Part shown: piece after piece, positions 27,036-35,144 of the stretch | Numbering within the stretch: position 1 is the stretch's first letter | How the letters are laid out: each line of letters opens with the position of its first letter | The notes under the pieces: generated by a model | The model's input: only the letters and a program-made list of their open reading frames with translations | Databases searched by the model: none | Told to the model about the DNA's origin: nothing | Assembly (NCBI RefSeq): GCF_003967355.1 | Contig: NZ_BIFH01000033.1 | Location: 1-64,000 of the forward strand | DNA from: Embleya hyalina | Lineage (GTDB): Bacteria > Actinomycetota > Actinomycetes > Streptomycetales > Streptomycetaceae | Length of the DNA: 64,000 nucleotides | Direction of reading: 5' to 3' | Position numbers and translations under genes: made by a program

Positions 27036-27755
27036 ATGACCGACGCGAGGACCGAGGCCGGCGCGGCGCGCCGCGGCACCGAGACGGACGACCGATCGCC
27101 GGGCGGGGCGCCGACCGCCGAGGCGGCCGAATCCGAGGCCGGGGCGGCCGAGACGGTGGACGTCGCCCTGCGGGACCGCAAGACCGCCCGGCGCGAGTTG
27201 ACCGTCGCGGTGTTGCTGGTCCTGGTCGGCGCGGGTGTCGTGCTCTCGGTGGCGGGGCGCACCTGGGCCGAGGGCACGGCGCTGGTGCACGGCTCGCACA
27301 TCGCGGTGCACGCGAGCGGCAACACGATCAACAAGGCCACCTCGGCGCTCGCGCTGCTCGGCCTGGCGGGCGGCCTCGCGATCCTCGCGACGCGGACTTT
27401 CGGCCGCACGCTGATCGGCGCGCTGATCGCGCTGGCGGGGGTCGGGGTCACCGTGCTGGCCGTACAGGGCGCCCGCGACACCTCGGCGGTGGACGGCGAG
27501 GCGGCGAAGAAGGCGGCCGTCGAGGGTGTGCGGGCGGTGGACGTGAGCCACGCGGTCTGGCCGTGGTTCGCGGCCCTGGGCGGTGTGCTGATCGTGCTGG
27601 CCGGGCTGTTCGTGGTGATCCGCGGGCGGCGCTGGCCCGGAATGTCCAACCGCTACGAGGCGCCGGCGGGGCGGGGGGCCGGGGCCCGGCGGCGTACCGC
27701 GACCAACGCGGACCTGTGGAACGCGTTGGACCGGGGCGAGGACCCCACGCGCTGA
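27036..27755 (+). CDS. Trp-region conserved membrane protein (TIGR02234-like)
   Basis: 239-aa membrane protein with a disordered acidic N-terminus of about 55 residues and four hydrophobic segments (LTVAVLLVLVGAGVVLSV, ATSALALLGLAGGLAILA, LIGALIALAGVGVTVLAV, WPWFAALGGVLIVLAGLFVVI). The Trp-associated family is defined mainly by this topology and position after trpE; its function is not known. A basic tail with NRYEAPAGRG ends in DLWNALDRGEDPT, a motif I associate with the family. The start could also be a few codons upstream, as the ribosome binding site is weak. Confidence 0.8.
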   Translation: MTDARTEAGAARRGTETDDRSPGGAPTAEAAESEAGAAETVDVALRDRKTARRELTVAVLLVLVGAGVVLSVAGRTWAEGTALVHGSHIAVHASGNTINKATSALALLGLAGGLAILATRTFGRTLIGALIALAGVGVTVLAVQGARDTSAVDGEAAKKAAVEGVRAVDVSHAVWPWFAALGGVLIVLAGLFVVIRGRRWPGMSNRYEAPAGRGAGARRRTATNADLWNALDRGEDPTR

Positions 27756-27785
27756 GCACTGCTCCCGGCGGGTGACAATAAGAAT

Positions 27786-27806
27786 CGCGCGGGTGCGACC
27801 CGCGCG
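27786..27806 (+). promoter_or_regulatory. Hairpin at the predicted 5' end of the HGxxPAAW transcript
   Basis: CGCGCGGGT (27786-27794) and its exact complement (27798-27806) form a 9-bp stem with a 3-nt loop. GACAAT at 27773-27778 is a possible -10, which would put the hairpin at the very start of the transcript, 40 bp before the ATG. It may instead terminate transcription arriving from the trpE side; no T run follows. Confidence 0.4.
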
Positions 27807-27845
27807 CTTACGCGTGTGCAGTTGTGAAGCCGAAGGAGTCGATCG

Positions 27846-28055
27846 ATGTCGTCGCAAGCCGGAAACCACGGCAGCACCCCCGCGGCCTGGACCGTGACCA
27901 TACTGGCGCTGATCGGTTGCACCGTCTCGGGTGTCGCGATGATCGCGGCCAACGTGATGCTTTTCTGGGTCGGGGCCGCGGTGGTGTTGGTCGGCTGCAT
28001 CGCCGGTGCGGGGATGCGGATGGGTGGGCTCGGGGCTGCGCCCGCGCGTCGCTGA
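27846..28055 (+). CDS. HGxxPAAW family small membrane protein
   Basis: 69-aa protein carrying the family-defining HGSTPAAW motif near its N-terminus, followed by two membrane helices (TVTILALIGCTVSGVAMIAAN and MLFWVGAAVVLVGCIAGAGM). Small proteins of this family occur next to trp genes in actinobacteria and have no known function. GAAGGAG at 27832-27838 gives a strong ribosome binding site. The array of 26-bp repeats starts 47 bp after its stop. Confidence 0.85.
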   Translation: MSSQAGNHGSTPAAWTVTILALIGCTVSGVAMIAANVMLFWVGAAVVLVGCIAGAGMRMGGLGAAPARR

Positions 28056-28102
28056 CGCCTCCGCCTTCGGCCCCATGCGACTCGGGCCGTGCGGCGGCCT
28101 TT

Positions 28103-28336
28103 GGCCTCAAACGCCGGCCTGGCTGGGTGGCCTCAAACGCCGGCCGGGCTGATTGGGCTCGTGCGTTGGTCGGGCTGTTTGGGCTCGGGTGTCGGCCGGG
28201 CTGGGTGGCCTCAAGCGCCGGCCGGGCTGATTGGGCTCGTGCGTTGGTCGGGCTGTTTGGGCTCGGGCGCTGGCCGGGCTGAGTGGGCTCAAGCGCTGGT
28301 CGGGCTGTTTGGGCTCACGCGTCGGTCGGGCTGTTT
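28103..28336 (+). repeat. Nine-copy 26-bp tandem repeat array
   Basis: Nine consecutive units of exactly 26 bp with no insertion or deletion (starts at 28103, 28129, 28155, 28181, 28207, 28233, 28259, 28285 and 28311). Each has the form GGSCTC-N4-CG-YYGG-YCGGGCTG followed by three variable bases. A higher-order period of 78 bp is present: units 2-4 and 5-7 are almost identical copies. It lies in a 356-bp non-coding interval in the same orientation as the flanking genes. The remaining 28337-28400 is G- and T-rich and holds no gene. Confidence 0.9.
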
Positions 28337-28411
28337 GGGTTGGGGGTGGTGGGTTTTCGGGTGGTGGTGGGTGGGGTGTTCTAGGGTTGGCGTGTCGGCC
28401 TAGGGGGGAAT

Positions 28412-28804
28412 GTGGCGTACGGCTACCCGGGGGATCCCGGTGGTGGGGATCGGGCGCGGGAGTGGAGTGCGCCGCCTCGGCCGTTCGGACATGCCGTGCC
28501 CCCCTATGGGCCGCCCACCACGCCGCCGCCCGCGGGGCCGCCGCCGGGGGCGCCGGACAACTACCTCGCCTGGGCGGTCGTGGCGACCGTGTTCTGTTGT
28601 TTCCTGGCCGGGGTTCCGGCGTTGCTGGCGGCCACCAGCGTCAACGAGCGGTGGCAGCGCGGTGATGTGGCGGGAGCCCGGCTCGCCTCGCTGCGGGCGC
28701 GCAACTGGACGATCGGGACCGTCCTGCTCGGTGTGATCTTCTGGACCACCTGGATGGTCGGTGTCTTCCTGCTCGGCTGGAAAGACACGTTGGGTGACCT
28801 GTGA
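28412..28804 (+). CDS. CD225/dispanin-type small membrane protein
   Basis: 130-aa protein with a Pro- and Gly-rich N-terminus of about 48 residues, then the dispanin pattern: a first hydrophobic segment NYLAWAVVATVFCCFLAGVPALLAA with the paired cysteines, an amphipathic loop (SVNERWQRGDVAGARLASLRARNW), and a second helix (IGTVLLGVIFWTTWMVGVFLLG). Bacterial members are of unknown function; the family name comes from interferon-induced transmembrane proteins. GTG 28412 follows a GGGGGG tract. It is upstream of the DUF2752 gene by 28 bp, and in Streptomyces these two are often adjacent. Confidence 0.8.
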   Translation: MAYGYPGDPGGGDRAREWSAPPRPFGHAVPPYGPPTTPPPAGPPPGAPDNYLAWAVVATVFCCFLAGVPALLAATSVNERWQRGDVAGARLASLRARNWTIGTVLLGVIFWTTWMVGVFLLGWKDTLGDL

Positions 28805-28832
28805 CGGCACGTCCCGACGGCACAATGAGTCC

Positions 28833-29264
28833 GTGAGCATGCCCGCCCGCCCCTCGCCGAGTACCGGATTCCGGCTGCGCAACCTGGGGCTTCCGGCCAC
28901 GAGCCTGACCGTGCTCGCGGCCGCCACCACCTATGTGGGCCTGGTGGATCCGCGCGAGAGCGGCCACTACCCGTCCTGCCCCTATCTGGTGATCACCGGC
29001 CTGGCCTGTCCCGGCTGCGGCGGGCTGCGCTGTGTGCACGCGCTCACCCACCTCGACCTGCCGGCGGCGCTGGGCTACAACGCGCTCGCGGTCGCGCTCT
29101 TCCCCCTGATCGGGTGGTTGTGGCTGCGCTGGGCGGTGCGTACCGCGCGCGGCGAGCCGCGTCGCACGTTGGCCGATCCTCGTTGGTTGCGGGCGCTGCT
29201 CGTGGTCGTACTGGTCTTCTGGATCGTTCGCGACCTGCCGTTCGGCGCGGGGCTCGCGCCCTGA
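28833..29264 (+). CDS. DUF2752 membrane protein
   Basis: 143-aa protein with the DUF2752 signature CPYLVITGLACPGCGGLRCVHALTHLDLPAALGYNAL, containing four cysteines that may bind metal or form disulfides. Hydrophobic segments flank it (LPATSLTVLAAATTYVGLV, ALAVALFPLIGWLWLRWAV, LLVVVLVFWIVRDL). Function unknown. The start is GTG 28833 with CACAAT ending six nucleotides upstream, or the ATG two codons later. There is no ribosome binding site, so the mRNA may be leaderless. Confidence 0.78.
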   Translation: MSMPARPSPSTGFRLRNLGLPATSLTVLAAATTYVGLVDPRESGHYPSCPYLVITGLACPGCGGLRCVHALTHLDLPAALGYNALAVALFPLIGWLWLRWAVRTARGEPRRTLADPRWLRALLVVVLVFWIVRDLPFGAGLAP

Positions 29265-29383
29265 CGCACAGTGATCGGCGGCGGCTCCGCGAGCCGGCCC
29301 GTGCGCACGGGGCGACCGTGCGACGCCGTATGCTGCCCCCACCTCTTCGGCGGTGCGATGTGTCGGGTCTGTTCGAATCGGCC

Positions 29384-29389
29384 TATACC
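29384..29389 (+). promoter_or_regulatory. Candidate -10 element upstream of trpC
   Basis: TATACC lies 51 bp before the trpC GTG within a 176-bp gap after the DUF2752 gene. The -35 region at 17 bp (TGTCGG) is a poor match. No leader peptide rich in Trp codons was found between this element and trpC. Confidence 0.35.
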
Positions 29390-29440
29390 ATCGAAGGGCC
29401 GGGGGAGCAGGTTCTCCGGACGAACGAGGGGATGTAGGGC

Positions 29441-30250
29441 GTGACTGTGCTCGACGAGATCATCGACGGTGTCAACGCCGACCTCGCCGCACGACAGGCC
29501 CGCGTATCCCTTGACGAGATCAAGGAACTCGCGGCCCAGGCGCCGGCGCCCCGCGACGCGGAGAGCATCCTGCGCGGCGACGGCATCGCCGTCATCGCCG
29601 AGGTCAAGCGCTCCAGCCCCTCCAAGGGCGCGCTCGCCGCGATCGCCGACCCGGCGGGCCTCGCCGCCGACTACGAGTCCGGCGGCGCCTCCGTGATCAG
29701 CGTGCTCACCGAGCAGCGCCGCTTCGGCGGCTCGCTCGACGACCTCGACGCGGTCCGCGCCGCGGTCGACATCCCGGTCCTGCGCAAGGACTTCATGGTG
29801 ACGAGCTATCAGCTGTGGGAGGCCCGCGCGCACGGCGCCGACGTCGCCCTGCTGATCGTCGCGGCCCTGGAGCAGAACGCGCTGATCTCGTTGATCGAGC
29901 GCTCCCGCTCGATCGGTCTCACCACCATCGTGGAGGTCCACGACGAGGAGGAGACCGCCCGCGCGCTCGACGCCGGCGCCACCGTGATCGGGGTCAACGC
30001 GCGCAACCTCAAGACCCTCGAGGTGGACCGCAACAACTTCGCCCGGATCGCCCCGCTGATCCCGGACACCTGCGTGCGCATCGCCGAGTCCGGCGTGCGC
30101 GGCCCGCACGACCTGATCGCCTACGCCAACAACGGCGCCGACGCCGTCCTGGTCGGCGAGTCGCTGGTCACCGGTCGCGACCCGCGCAGCTCGGTCGCCG
30201 ACCTGGTCGCCGCCGGCGCCCACCCGGCGATCCGGCACGGACGCGGCTGA
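29441..30250 (+). CDS. trpC: Indole-3-glycerol-phosphate synthase
   Basis: TIM-barrel enzyme that decarboxylates and cyclises CdRP to indole-3-glycerol phosphate. The 269-aa protein is monofunctional, without a TrpF domain. Signature segments are [36 protein letters not shown] with the catalytic Lys, [11 protein letters not shown] and [12 protein letters not shown]. The start is GTG 29441 ([11 protein letters not shown]). First gene of the trpC-trpM-trpB-trpA cluster; the TrpM-like ORF begins 13 bp after its stop. Confidence 0.95.
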   Translation: MTVLDEIIDGVNADLAARQARVSLDEIKELAAQAPAPRDAESILRGDGIAVIAEVKRSSPSKGALAAIADPAGLAADYESGGASVISVLTEQRRFGGSLDDLDAVRAAVDIPVLRKDFMVTSYQLWEARAHGADVALLIVAALEQNALISLIERSRSIGLTTIVEVHDEEETARALDAGATVIGVNARNLKTLEVDRNNFARIAPLIPDTCVRIAESGVRGPHDLIAYANNGADAVLVGESLVTGRDPRSSVADLVAAGAHPAIRHGRG

Positions 30251-30263
30251 GGGCGCGGGCACG

Positions 30264-30413
30264 ATGAGCATGGACCCGCGACTGGCCCGGGGCTGCAAGC
30301 CCCGCGGCTGTCGCGCGCCCGCCCGCCGGGTGCGTGGCCGCCGCGTGCGGTACGTGATCGGCTGCGAGCCCGGCCAGGTGCCGGGCAGCCGATGGCGCCG
30401 ACACGTTTCCTGA
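30264..30413 (+). CDS. trpM: TrpM-like small basic protein
   Basis: A 49-aa ORF read from ATG 30264 between trpC and trpB, with GAGGG upstream. The product is rich in Arg and Cys; [13 protein letters not shown] and [16 protein letters not shown] match my memory of TrpM, the small protein encoded at this place in Streptomyces trpCMBA operons and described as a modulator of tryptophan synthesis. Three cysteines (11, 16, 34) could bind metal, but this is speculative. It is short enough to be missed by length filters. Confidence 0.75.
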   Translation: MSMDPRLARGCKPRGCRAPARRVRGRRVRYVIGCEPGQVPGSRWRRHVS

Positions 30414-30468
30414 CCCACCCGTCAGCAACGTGCCGTCCCACGGCATGCCACACCGACAAGGACCCCGC

Positions 30469-31689
30469 ATGTCCAGCACTGCCCAACTGCCGGATCCCTC
30501 CGGCCACTTCGGCGTCTTCGGCGGGCGGTTCCTGCCCGAGGCGCTGATCGCCGCCCTCGACGAGCTGACCGCCGCCTACGAGAAGGCCAAGGACGACCCG
30601 GAGTTCCAGGCCGAGTTCACCGGCCTGCTGCGCGACTACGCCGGCCGCCCGAGCATCGTCACCGAGGCGCCCCGCTTCGCCGAGCACGCCGGCGGCGCGC
30701 GGATCATCCTCAAGCGCGAGGACCTCAACCACACCGGCTCGCACAAGATCAACAACGTGCTCGGCCAGGCCATCCTGACCAAGCGCATGGGCAAGACCCG
30801 GGTGATCGCCGAGACCGGAGCCGGCCAGCACGGCGTGGCCACCGCCACCGCGTGCGCGCTGCTCGGCCTCGAGTGTGTCGTCTACATGGGTGAACTCGAC
30901 ACCCAGCGTCAAGCACTCAACGTGGCCCGGATGCGGGTGCTCGGCGCCGAGGTGATCCCGGTGGCGATCGGCTCGCGCACCCTCAAGGACGCGATCAACG
31001 AGGCGCTGCGCGACTGGGTCGCCAACGTCGACACCACCCACTACCTCCTGGGCACCGCGGCCGGCGCGCACCCCTTCCCGGCCATGGTCCGCGACTTCGT
31101 CCGGGTGATCTCGGTCGAGGCCCGGCAGCAGGTGCTCGACCTGACCGGGAAGCTGCCCGACGCGGTCTGCGCGTGCGTGGGCGGCGGCTCCAACGCGATC
31201 GGTGCCTTCCACGCGTTCATCCCCGACGAGGGCGTGCGGCTGTACGGCTTCGAGGCGGGCGGCGACGGCGTGGAGACCGGGCGGCACGCCGCCTCGATCA
31301 CCGGCGGCTCGATCGGCGTACTGCACGGCGCGCGCACCTACCTGCTCCAGGACGAGTACGGGCAGACGCAGGAATCGCACTCGATCTCGGCCGGCCTGGA
31401 CTACCCGGCCGTCGGGCCCGAGCACGCCTGGCTGCACCAGACCGGCCGGGCGATCTACCGGCCGATCGACGACGCCCCCGCGATGGAGGCGTTCCGGCTG
31501 CTGTGCCGCACCGAGGGCATCATCCCGGCGATCGAATCGGCGCACGCCCTGGCCGGCGCGATCGAGGTCGGGCGCGAACTCGGCCCCGACGCGACCATCC
31601 TGGTCAACCTCTCCGGGCGCGGTGACAAGGACATGCACACCGCCGCCAAGTACTTCGATCTCCTCGACGCGGAAGCGGAGCAGTCGTGA
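30469..31689 (+). CDS. trpB: Tryptophan synthase beta chain
   Basis: PLP enzyme that condenses indole with serine. The 406-aa protein has the Schiff-base Lys K93 in [17 protein letters not shown], the substrate loop [13 protein letters not shown], and the Gly-rich phosphate site [17 protein letters not shown] at 30458-30462 supports ATG 30469; an in-frame GTG at 30430 would add 13 residues without a site. The stop overlaps the trpA GTG by four bases, which fits equimolar alpha and beta synthesis. Confidence 0.95.
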   Translation: MSSTAQLPDPSGHFGVFGGRFLPEALIAALDELTAAYEKAKDDPEFQAEFTGLLRDYAGRPSIVTEAPRFAEHAGGARIILKREDLNHTGSHKINNVLGQAILTKRMGKTRVIAETGAGQHGVATATACALLGLECVVYMGELDTQRQALNVARMRVLGAEVIPVAIGSRTLKDAINEALRDWVANVDTTHYLLGTAAGAHPFPAMVRDFVRVISVEARQQVLDLTGKLPDAVCACVGGGSNAIGAFHAFIPDEGVRLYGFEAGGDGVETGRHAASITGGSIGVLHGARTYLLQDEYGQTQESHSISAGLDYPAVGPEHAWLHQTGRAIYRPIDDAPAMEAFRLLCRTEGIIPAIESAHALAGAIEVGRELGPDATILVNLSGRGDKDMHTAAKYFDLLDAEAEQS

Positions 31690-32501
31690 CCGGCACCGGT
31701 ACCACCACCAGGCTCACCGAGGTGCTGGCCGCGGCCCGCGCGGACAACCGCGCCGCGCTGGTCGGATACCTCCCGGCGGGGTACCCCTCCGTCGAGGGCT
31801 CCGCCGCCGCGATGCGCGCGATGGTCGAGGGCGGCTGCGACATCATCGAGGTCGGCCTGCCGTACAGCGACCCGCAGATGGACGGCCCCGTCATCCAGCG
31901 CGCCGTCGAACACGCGCTGGCGCACGGCACCAACACCCACCACGTGATCGACAACGTGCGCGCGGTCGCCGAGACCGGCGCCGCGACGCTGGTGATGTCC
32001 TACTGGAACCCCATCGAGCGCTACGGCGTCGAGCGGTTCGCGAGCGAGTTGGCCGCGGCCGGCGGCAGCGGGGTGATCACCCCGGACCTGATCCCGGACG
32101 AGGCACACGAGTGGATCGCCGCCACCGACCGCCACCGGCTGGACCGGATCTTCCTGGTCGCGCTGTCCTCCTCCGACGAGCGCGTCGCCTACACCACCCG
32201 GCACTGCGGCGGCTTCGTCTACGCCGCCTCGGTGATGGGCGTCACCGGCGCCCGCGCGTCGGTGAGCACGCTCGCGGGCGACCTGGTCGCCCGCACCCGC
32301 GCCACCACCGATCTGCCGGTGTGCGTGGGCCTGGGCGTCTCCACCGCCGCCCAGGCGGCGGAGGTGGCCGGCTACGCCGACGGCGTCATCGTCGGCTCCG
32401 CGTTCGTCCGCGCCCTCCTGGACGCGCCGAACGAACGGGCCGGCCTGGACGCCGTCCGCGCCCTGGCCGGCGAACTCGCCGAGGGCGTCCGCAAGCGCTG
32501 A
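31686..32501 (+). CDS. trpA: Tryptophan synthase alpha chain
   Basis: TIM-barrel subunit that cleaves indole-3-glycerol phosphate and passes indole to TrpB. The 271-aa protein shows the catalytic Glu and Asp in [20 protein letters not shown], the mobile-loop region [12 protein letters not shown], and the phosphate-binding [24 protein letters not shown]. The GTG overlaps the trpB stop. The operon ends at the strong hairpin 55 bp downstream. Confidence 0.95.
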   Translation: MTGTGTTTRLTEVLAAARADNRAALVGYLPAGYPSVEGSAAAMRAMVEGGCDIIEVGLPYSDPQMDGPVIQRAVEHALAHGTNTHHVIDNVRAVAETGAATLVMSYWNPIERYGVERFASELAAAGGSGVITPDLIPDEAHEWIAATDRHRLDRIFLVALSSSDERVAYTTRHCGGFVYAASVMGVTGARASVSTLAGDLVARTRATTDLPVCVGLGVSTAAQAAEVAGYADGVIVGSAFVRALLDAPNERAGLDAVRALAGELAEGVRKR

Positions 32502-32555
32502 CCGCCCCGAAGGTCTCATCCCGTGTAAAAACCGAACAAAACGAGCACCGGCTGA

Positions 32556-32592
32556 CCGACGGCCGCCGCAGCACTCCAGCGGCGGCCGTCGG
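32556..32592 (+). terminator. Terminator hairpin of the trp operon
   Basis: A perfect 14-bp GC-rich stem (32556-32569 with 32579-32592) closes a 9-nt loop. No T run follows, which is common for actinobacterial terminators. Confidence 0.8.
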
Positions 32593-32640
32593 CATGCCAC
32601 GCGCCATCCCGCCCCAACCCCCCCATCGGAGGAACCCGCG

Positions 32641-33453
32641 TTGAGCGCCAAGACCAGGACCAACCGAACGCCCGTCATCCTCGCCGTCGTCGGCGTGTTC
32701 GTGGTCGCGGTGCTGGCCGCCGTCCTGGGCGTCGTGCTCACCACGGGCAACGAGAGCAAGAGCGACGACTCGGGCCCCGCGGCACAGCCGACCGGCGCCA
32801 AGGCGGCCATCCGCGACGTCGACCTCGCGAGCCTGCCCGCCGCCGTGCGGGCCGACGGCACCATCCGCGTCGGCGGCGACGCGGCCCCGGTCACCGTCAC
32901 CGTGTACGAGGACTTCCGCTGCCCGTTCTGCAAGCGCTTCGAGGCCAACTTCGGCCGGCTGCTCGCCGACTACGTCCAGGCCGGGAAGATCAAGGTCGAC
33001 TACCACATCGCGTCCTTCCTGGACGGCAAACTCGGCGGCACCGGATCGGTCAAGGCCGCCAACGCCGCGCGCTGCTCGGTCGACACCGGCAAGTTCGCCG
33101 CCTACCACGCCGTGCTGTTCGAGAACCAGCCCGACGAGTCCGAGGACGGCTACACCGCCGGCCGCCTCCTCGACCTGGCCGGACAGGTCCCGGGCCTGCG
33201 CGGCGAGACCTTCGACGCGTGCGTGAACACCGACGCCAACGCCGCCTGGGTGAGCGCCGCCGAGAGCACGTTCGAACGCTCCGGCGTCTCCGCCACGCCC
33301 GCCGTCGCCGTGGACGGAAAAATTCTGGACTCCGGGAACTCGGCCATGCGTTCGCCCGACAACCTTCGTGAACTGCTCGATCAACGCCTGGGGAACCCCG
33401 GGAGTGGTAAGGCGGCGCTCGGACAGGAACCTCAGGCGCCTTCGGCCGGTTAG
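32641..33453 (+). CDS. DsbA-like thioredoxin-fold protein, membrane-anchored (copy 1)
   Basis: 270-aa predicted extracytoplasmic disulfide oxidoreductase. One N-terminal membrane helix (residues 12-34), a short linker, then a DsbA_2-type thioredoxin fold with active site C94-P-F-C97 in YEDFRCPFCKRF. The cis-Pro loop is GVSATPAVAVDG. The TTG start at 32641 is chosen because GGAGG lies eight nucleotides upstream. It shares a 10-residue identity block, YHIASFLDGK, and the overall layout with the second copy 1.6 kb downstream. It lies between the trp terminator and a MauE-like gene. Confidence 0.82.
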   Translation: MSAKTRTNRTPVILAVVGVFVVAVLAAVLGVVLTTGNESKSDDSGPAAQPTGAKAAIRDVDLASLPAAVRADGTIRVGGDAAPVTVTVYEDFRCPFCKRFEANFGRLLADYVQAGKIKVDYHIASFLDGKLGGTGSVKAANAARCSVDTGKFAAYHAVLFENQPDESEDGYTAGRLLDLAGQVPGLRGETFDACVNTDANAAWVSAAESTFERSGVSATPAVAVDGKILDSGNSAMRSPDNLRELLDQRLGNPGSGKAALGQEPQAPSAG

Positions 33454-33570
33454 ACAGGACATGTGCCGGTCCGGGCGCGGGGGACCAGCGGACCGGCCGT
33501 CCCTGAACCTCACCCGTCGTGACGGAGGTCAGACCGTGGGAAGCAAGACGATCGAGCCGGCGGCCGAGCG

Positions 33571-34221
33571 ATGAGCGCGACGGCCGGCGCGACCGGGGTG
33601 GGCGCGGCAGGCCCGCTCGCGGGGTTGCGGCCATACGTGCCGTGGATCGGCCTCGCCGTACGGCTCGGCCTGGCCTTCGTCTGGGCGTACGCCGGCTGGG
33701 AGAAGGCACTCGACCCCGACCAGGCCGCCTACGCGGTCCGCGGCTACGACGTGCTGCCCGACGGCCTGGTCGACCCCGTCGGCTACGCCCTGCCCTACCT
33801 GGAACTGGGCCTGGCCCTGCTCCTGGTGCTCGGCCTGGGCACCCGGCTCGTCGCGTCCCTGTCCGCGCTGCTCCTGCTCGTGTTCATCGCGGGCATCGCC
33901 CAGGCGTGGGCGCGCGGCCTCGCGATCGACTGCGGCTGCTTCGGCGGCGGCGGTCCGGTCGAGCCGGACAAGACCGCGTATCTCGAGGAGATCCTGCGGG
34001 ACTGCGGCTTCCTGCTGCTCGCGATCTGGCTGATCGTCTTCCCCCGCACTCGGCTGTCCGCCGACGCCTGGCTGTTCCCGGAGGAACCGCCCTACGACGA
34101 GGACTTCGAGGACGAGGACGACGAGGACGCCGACGAGCCGCACACGGACGCGGACGAGTACCGCGGGGACGCGAACCGGAACCCCGGAACCCGGGAACTG
34201 AAAGGCCCTGAGATCACGTGA
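33571..34221 (+). CDS. MauE/DoxX family redox-associated membrane protein
   Basis: 216-aa membrane protein with about four helices (WIGLAVRLGLAFVWAYAGW, VGYALPYLELGLALLLVLGL, LVASLSALLLLVFIAGIAQAW, CGFLLLAIWLIVF). The conserved IDCGCFGGGG motif, a C-x-C pair placed near a membrane face, is typical of MauE-like proteins thought to pass redox equivalents to thioredoxin-fold partners. A highly acidic tail (DEDFEDEDDEDADE) follows. The stop overlaps the GTG of the DsbA-like gene, so membrane and soluble partners are co-translated. Confidence 0.8.
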   Translation: MSATAGATGVGAAGPLAGLRPYVPWIGLAVRLGLAFVWAYAGWEKALDPDQAAYAVRGYDVLPDGLVDPVGYALPYLELGLALLLVLGLGTRLVASLSALLLLVFIAGIAQAWARGLAIDCGCFGGGGPVEPDKTAYLEEILRDCGFLLLAIWLIVFPRTRLSADAWLFPEEPPYDEDFEDEDDEDADEPHTDADEYRGDANRNPGTRELKGPEIT

Positions 34222-35030
34222 GCTCGAAGAATTCGGCAGGCAAGCGCACCGCGCGGGAGCGGATGGCGCAGGAGCGCGCCCGCCAGCAGGCGGCCGCCAA
34301 GCGCAAGCGGGTGCTGATCATCGCCGGCGCCGTCGTGGCCGTCCTCGCGGTCGTCGCCATCATCGGCGTGGTCGTCGGCACGTCCAAGACCAACAAGAAG
34401 AAGGGGCCCTGGAAGGACGCGCTCGCCAAGCCCTACAGCGCCCCGCCCAACCTGTCCGAGGACGGCCTGGGCGTCCCGGTCGGCAGCAACCCGAACGCCC
34501 CCTCGCTGATCATGTACGAGGACTTCCGCTGCCCGATCTGCCACGAGGTGGAGAAGGCGCTCGGCCCCACCCTGCGGCAGATGGCCGACGCCGGCACGAT
34601 CAAGATCGACTACCACATCGCCTCGTTCCTGGACGGCAAGCTCGGCGGCAACGGCTCCAAGTACGCGGCCAACGCGGCCGGATGCGCGCAGACCGCGGGC
34701 AAGTTCGCGCAGTACCACGACACGCTCTTCGCGAACCAGCCGGACGAGTTGAACGACAAGTTCGGCAACCGGTCCTATCTGATCGACCTCGCGGGCAAGG
34801 TCGACGGCCTGCGCTCGCCGGCCTTCGACCAGTGCGTGAACGACCTGAGCCACGCCGGATGGGTGAACAAGGTCGAGGACGCGTTCCAGAACGCCAAGAT
34901 CGGTGACACCCCCGTCACCGGCACCCCGACCGCCGGCATCAACGGCAAGACCATCGACCTCATCGTCAAGGGCCGCGGCCTGGCCACCCCCGACGAGGTG
35001 CGCGCGCAGATCCTGGCGGCGATCAAGTAG
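34218..35030 (+). CDS. DsbA-like thioredoxin-fold protein, membrane-anchored (copy 2)
   Basis: 270-aa protein with a basic N-terminus of about 30 residues, a single membrane helix (RVLIIAGAVVAVLAVVAIIGVVVG), and a DsbA-type domain with active site C105-P-I-C108. The cis-Pro loop is TGTPTAGING. The segment KIDYHIASFLDGKLGG is almost identical to that of copy 1. Two further cysteines (in AAGCAQTAG and FDQCVND) match positions in copy 1 and may form a structural disulfide. Translationally coupled to the MauE-like gene. Confidence 0.85.
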   Translation: MSSKNSAGKRTARERMAQERARQQAAAKRKRVLIIAGAVVAVLAVVAIIGVVVGTSKTNKKKGPWKDALAKPYSAPPNLSEDGLGVPVGSNPNAPSLIMYEDFRCPICHEVEKALGPTLRQMADAGTIKIDYHIASFLDGKLGGNGSKYAANAAGCAQTAGKFAQYHDTLFANQPDELNDKFGNRSYLIDLAGKVDGLRSPAFDQCVNDLSHAGWVNKVEDAFQNAKIGDTPVTGTPTAGINGKTIDLIVKGRGLATPDEVRAQILAAIK

Positions 35031-35053
35031 TCGCCGTCCGTCGCCGCACCGGC

Positions 35054-35086
35054 GGGCGCGACCCCGAAATCCCCGGGGTCGCGCCC
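35054..35086 (+). terminator. Terminator hairpin after the Dsb/MauE unit
   Basis: A perfect 13-bp stem (35054-35066 with 35074-35086) with a 7-nt loop stands 23 bp after the stop of the second DsbA-like gene and ahead of lgt. Confidence 0.8.
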
Positions 35087-35144
35087 GTTCGCACGTGCCC
35101 GGCGGCACACGTATCCCCCCGCACCCGGTAGCGTCGTACCCGCC

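Noticed and set aside
28103-28336. CRISPR array
   Set aside because: Units are contiguous and only 26 bp long without spacers, units differ from each other, and no cas genes are present.
29265-29440. Leader peptide before trpC (ATG 29358, 28 codons)
   Set aside because: It has no Trp codon, no ribosome binding site, and ends just before the trpC start by chance of frame.
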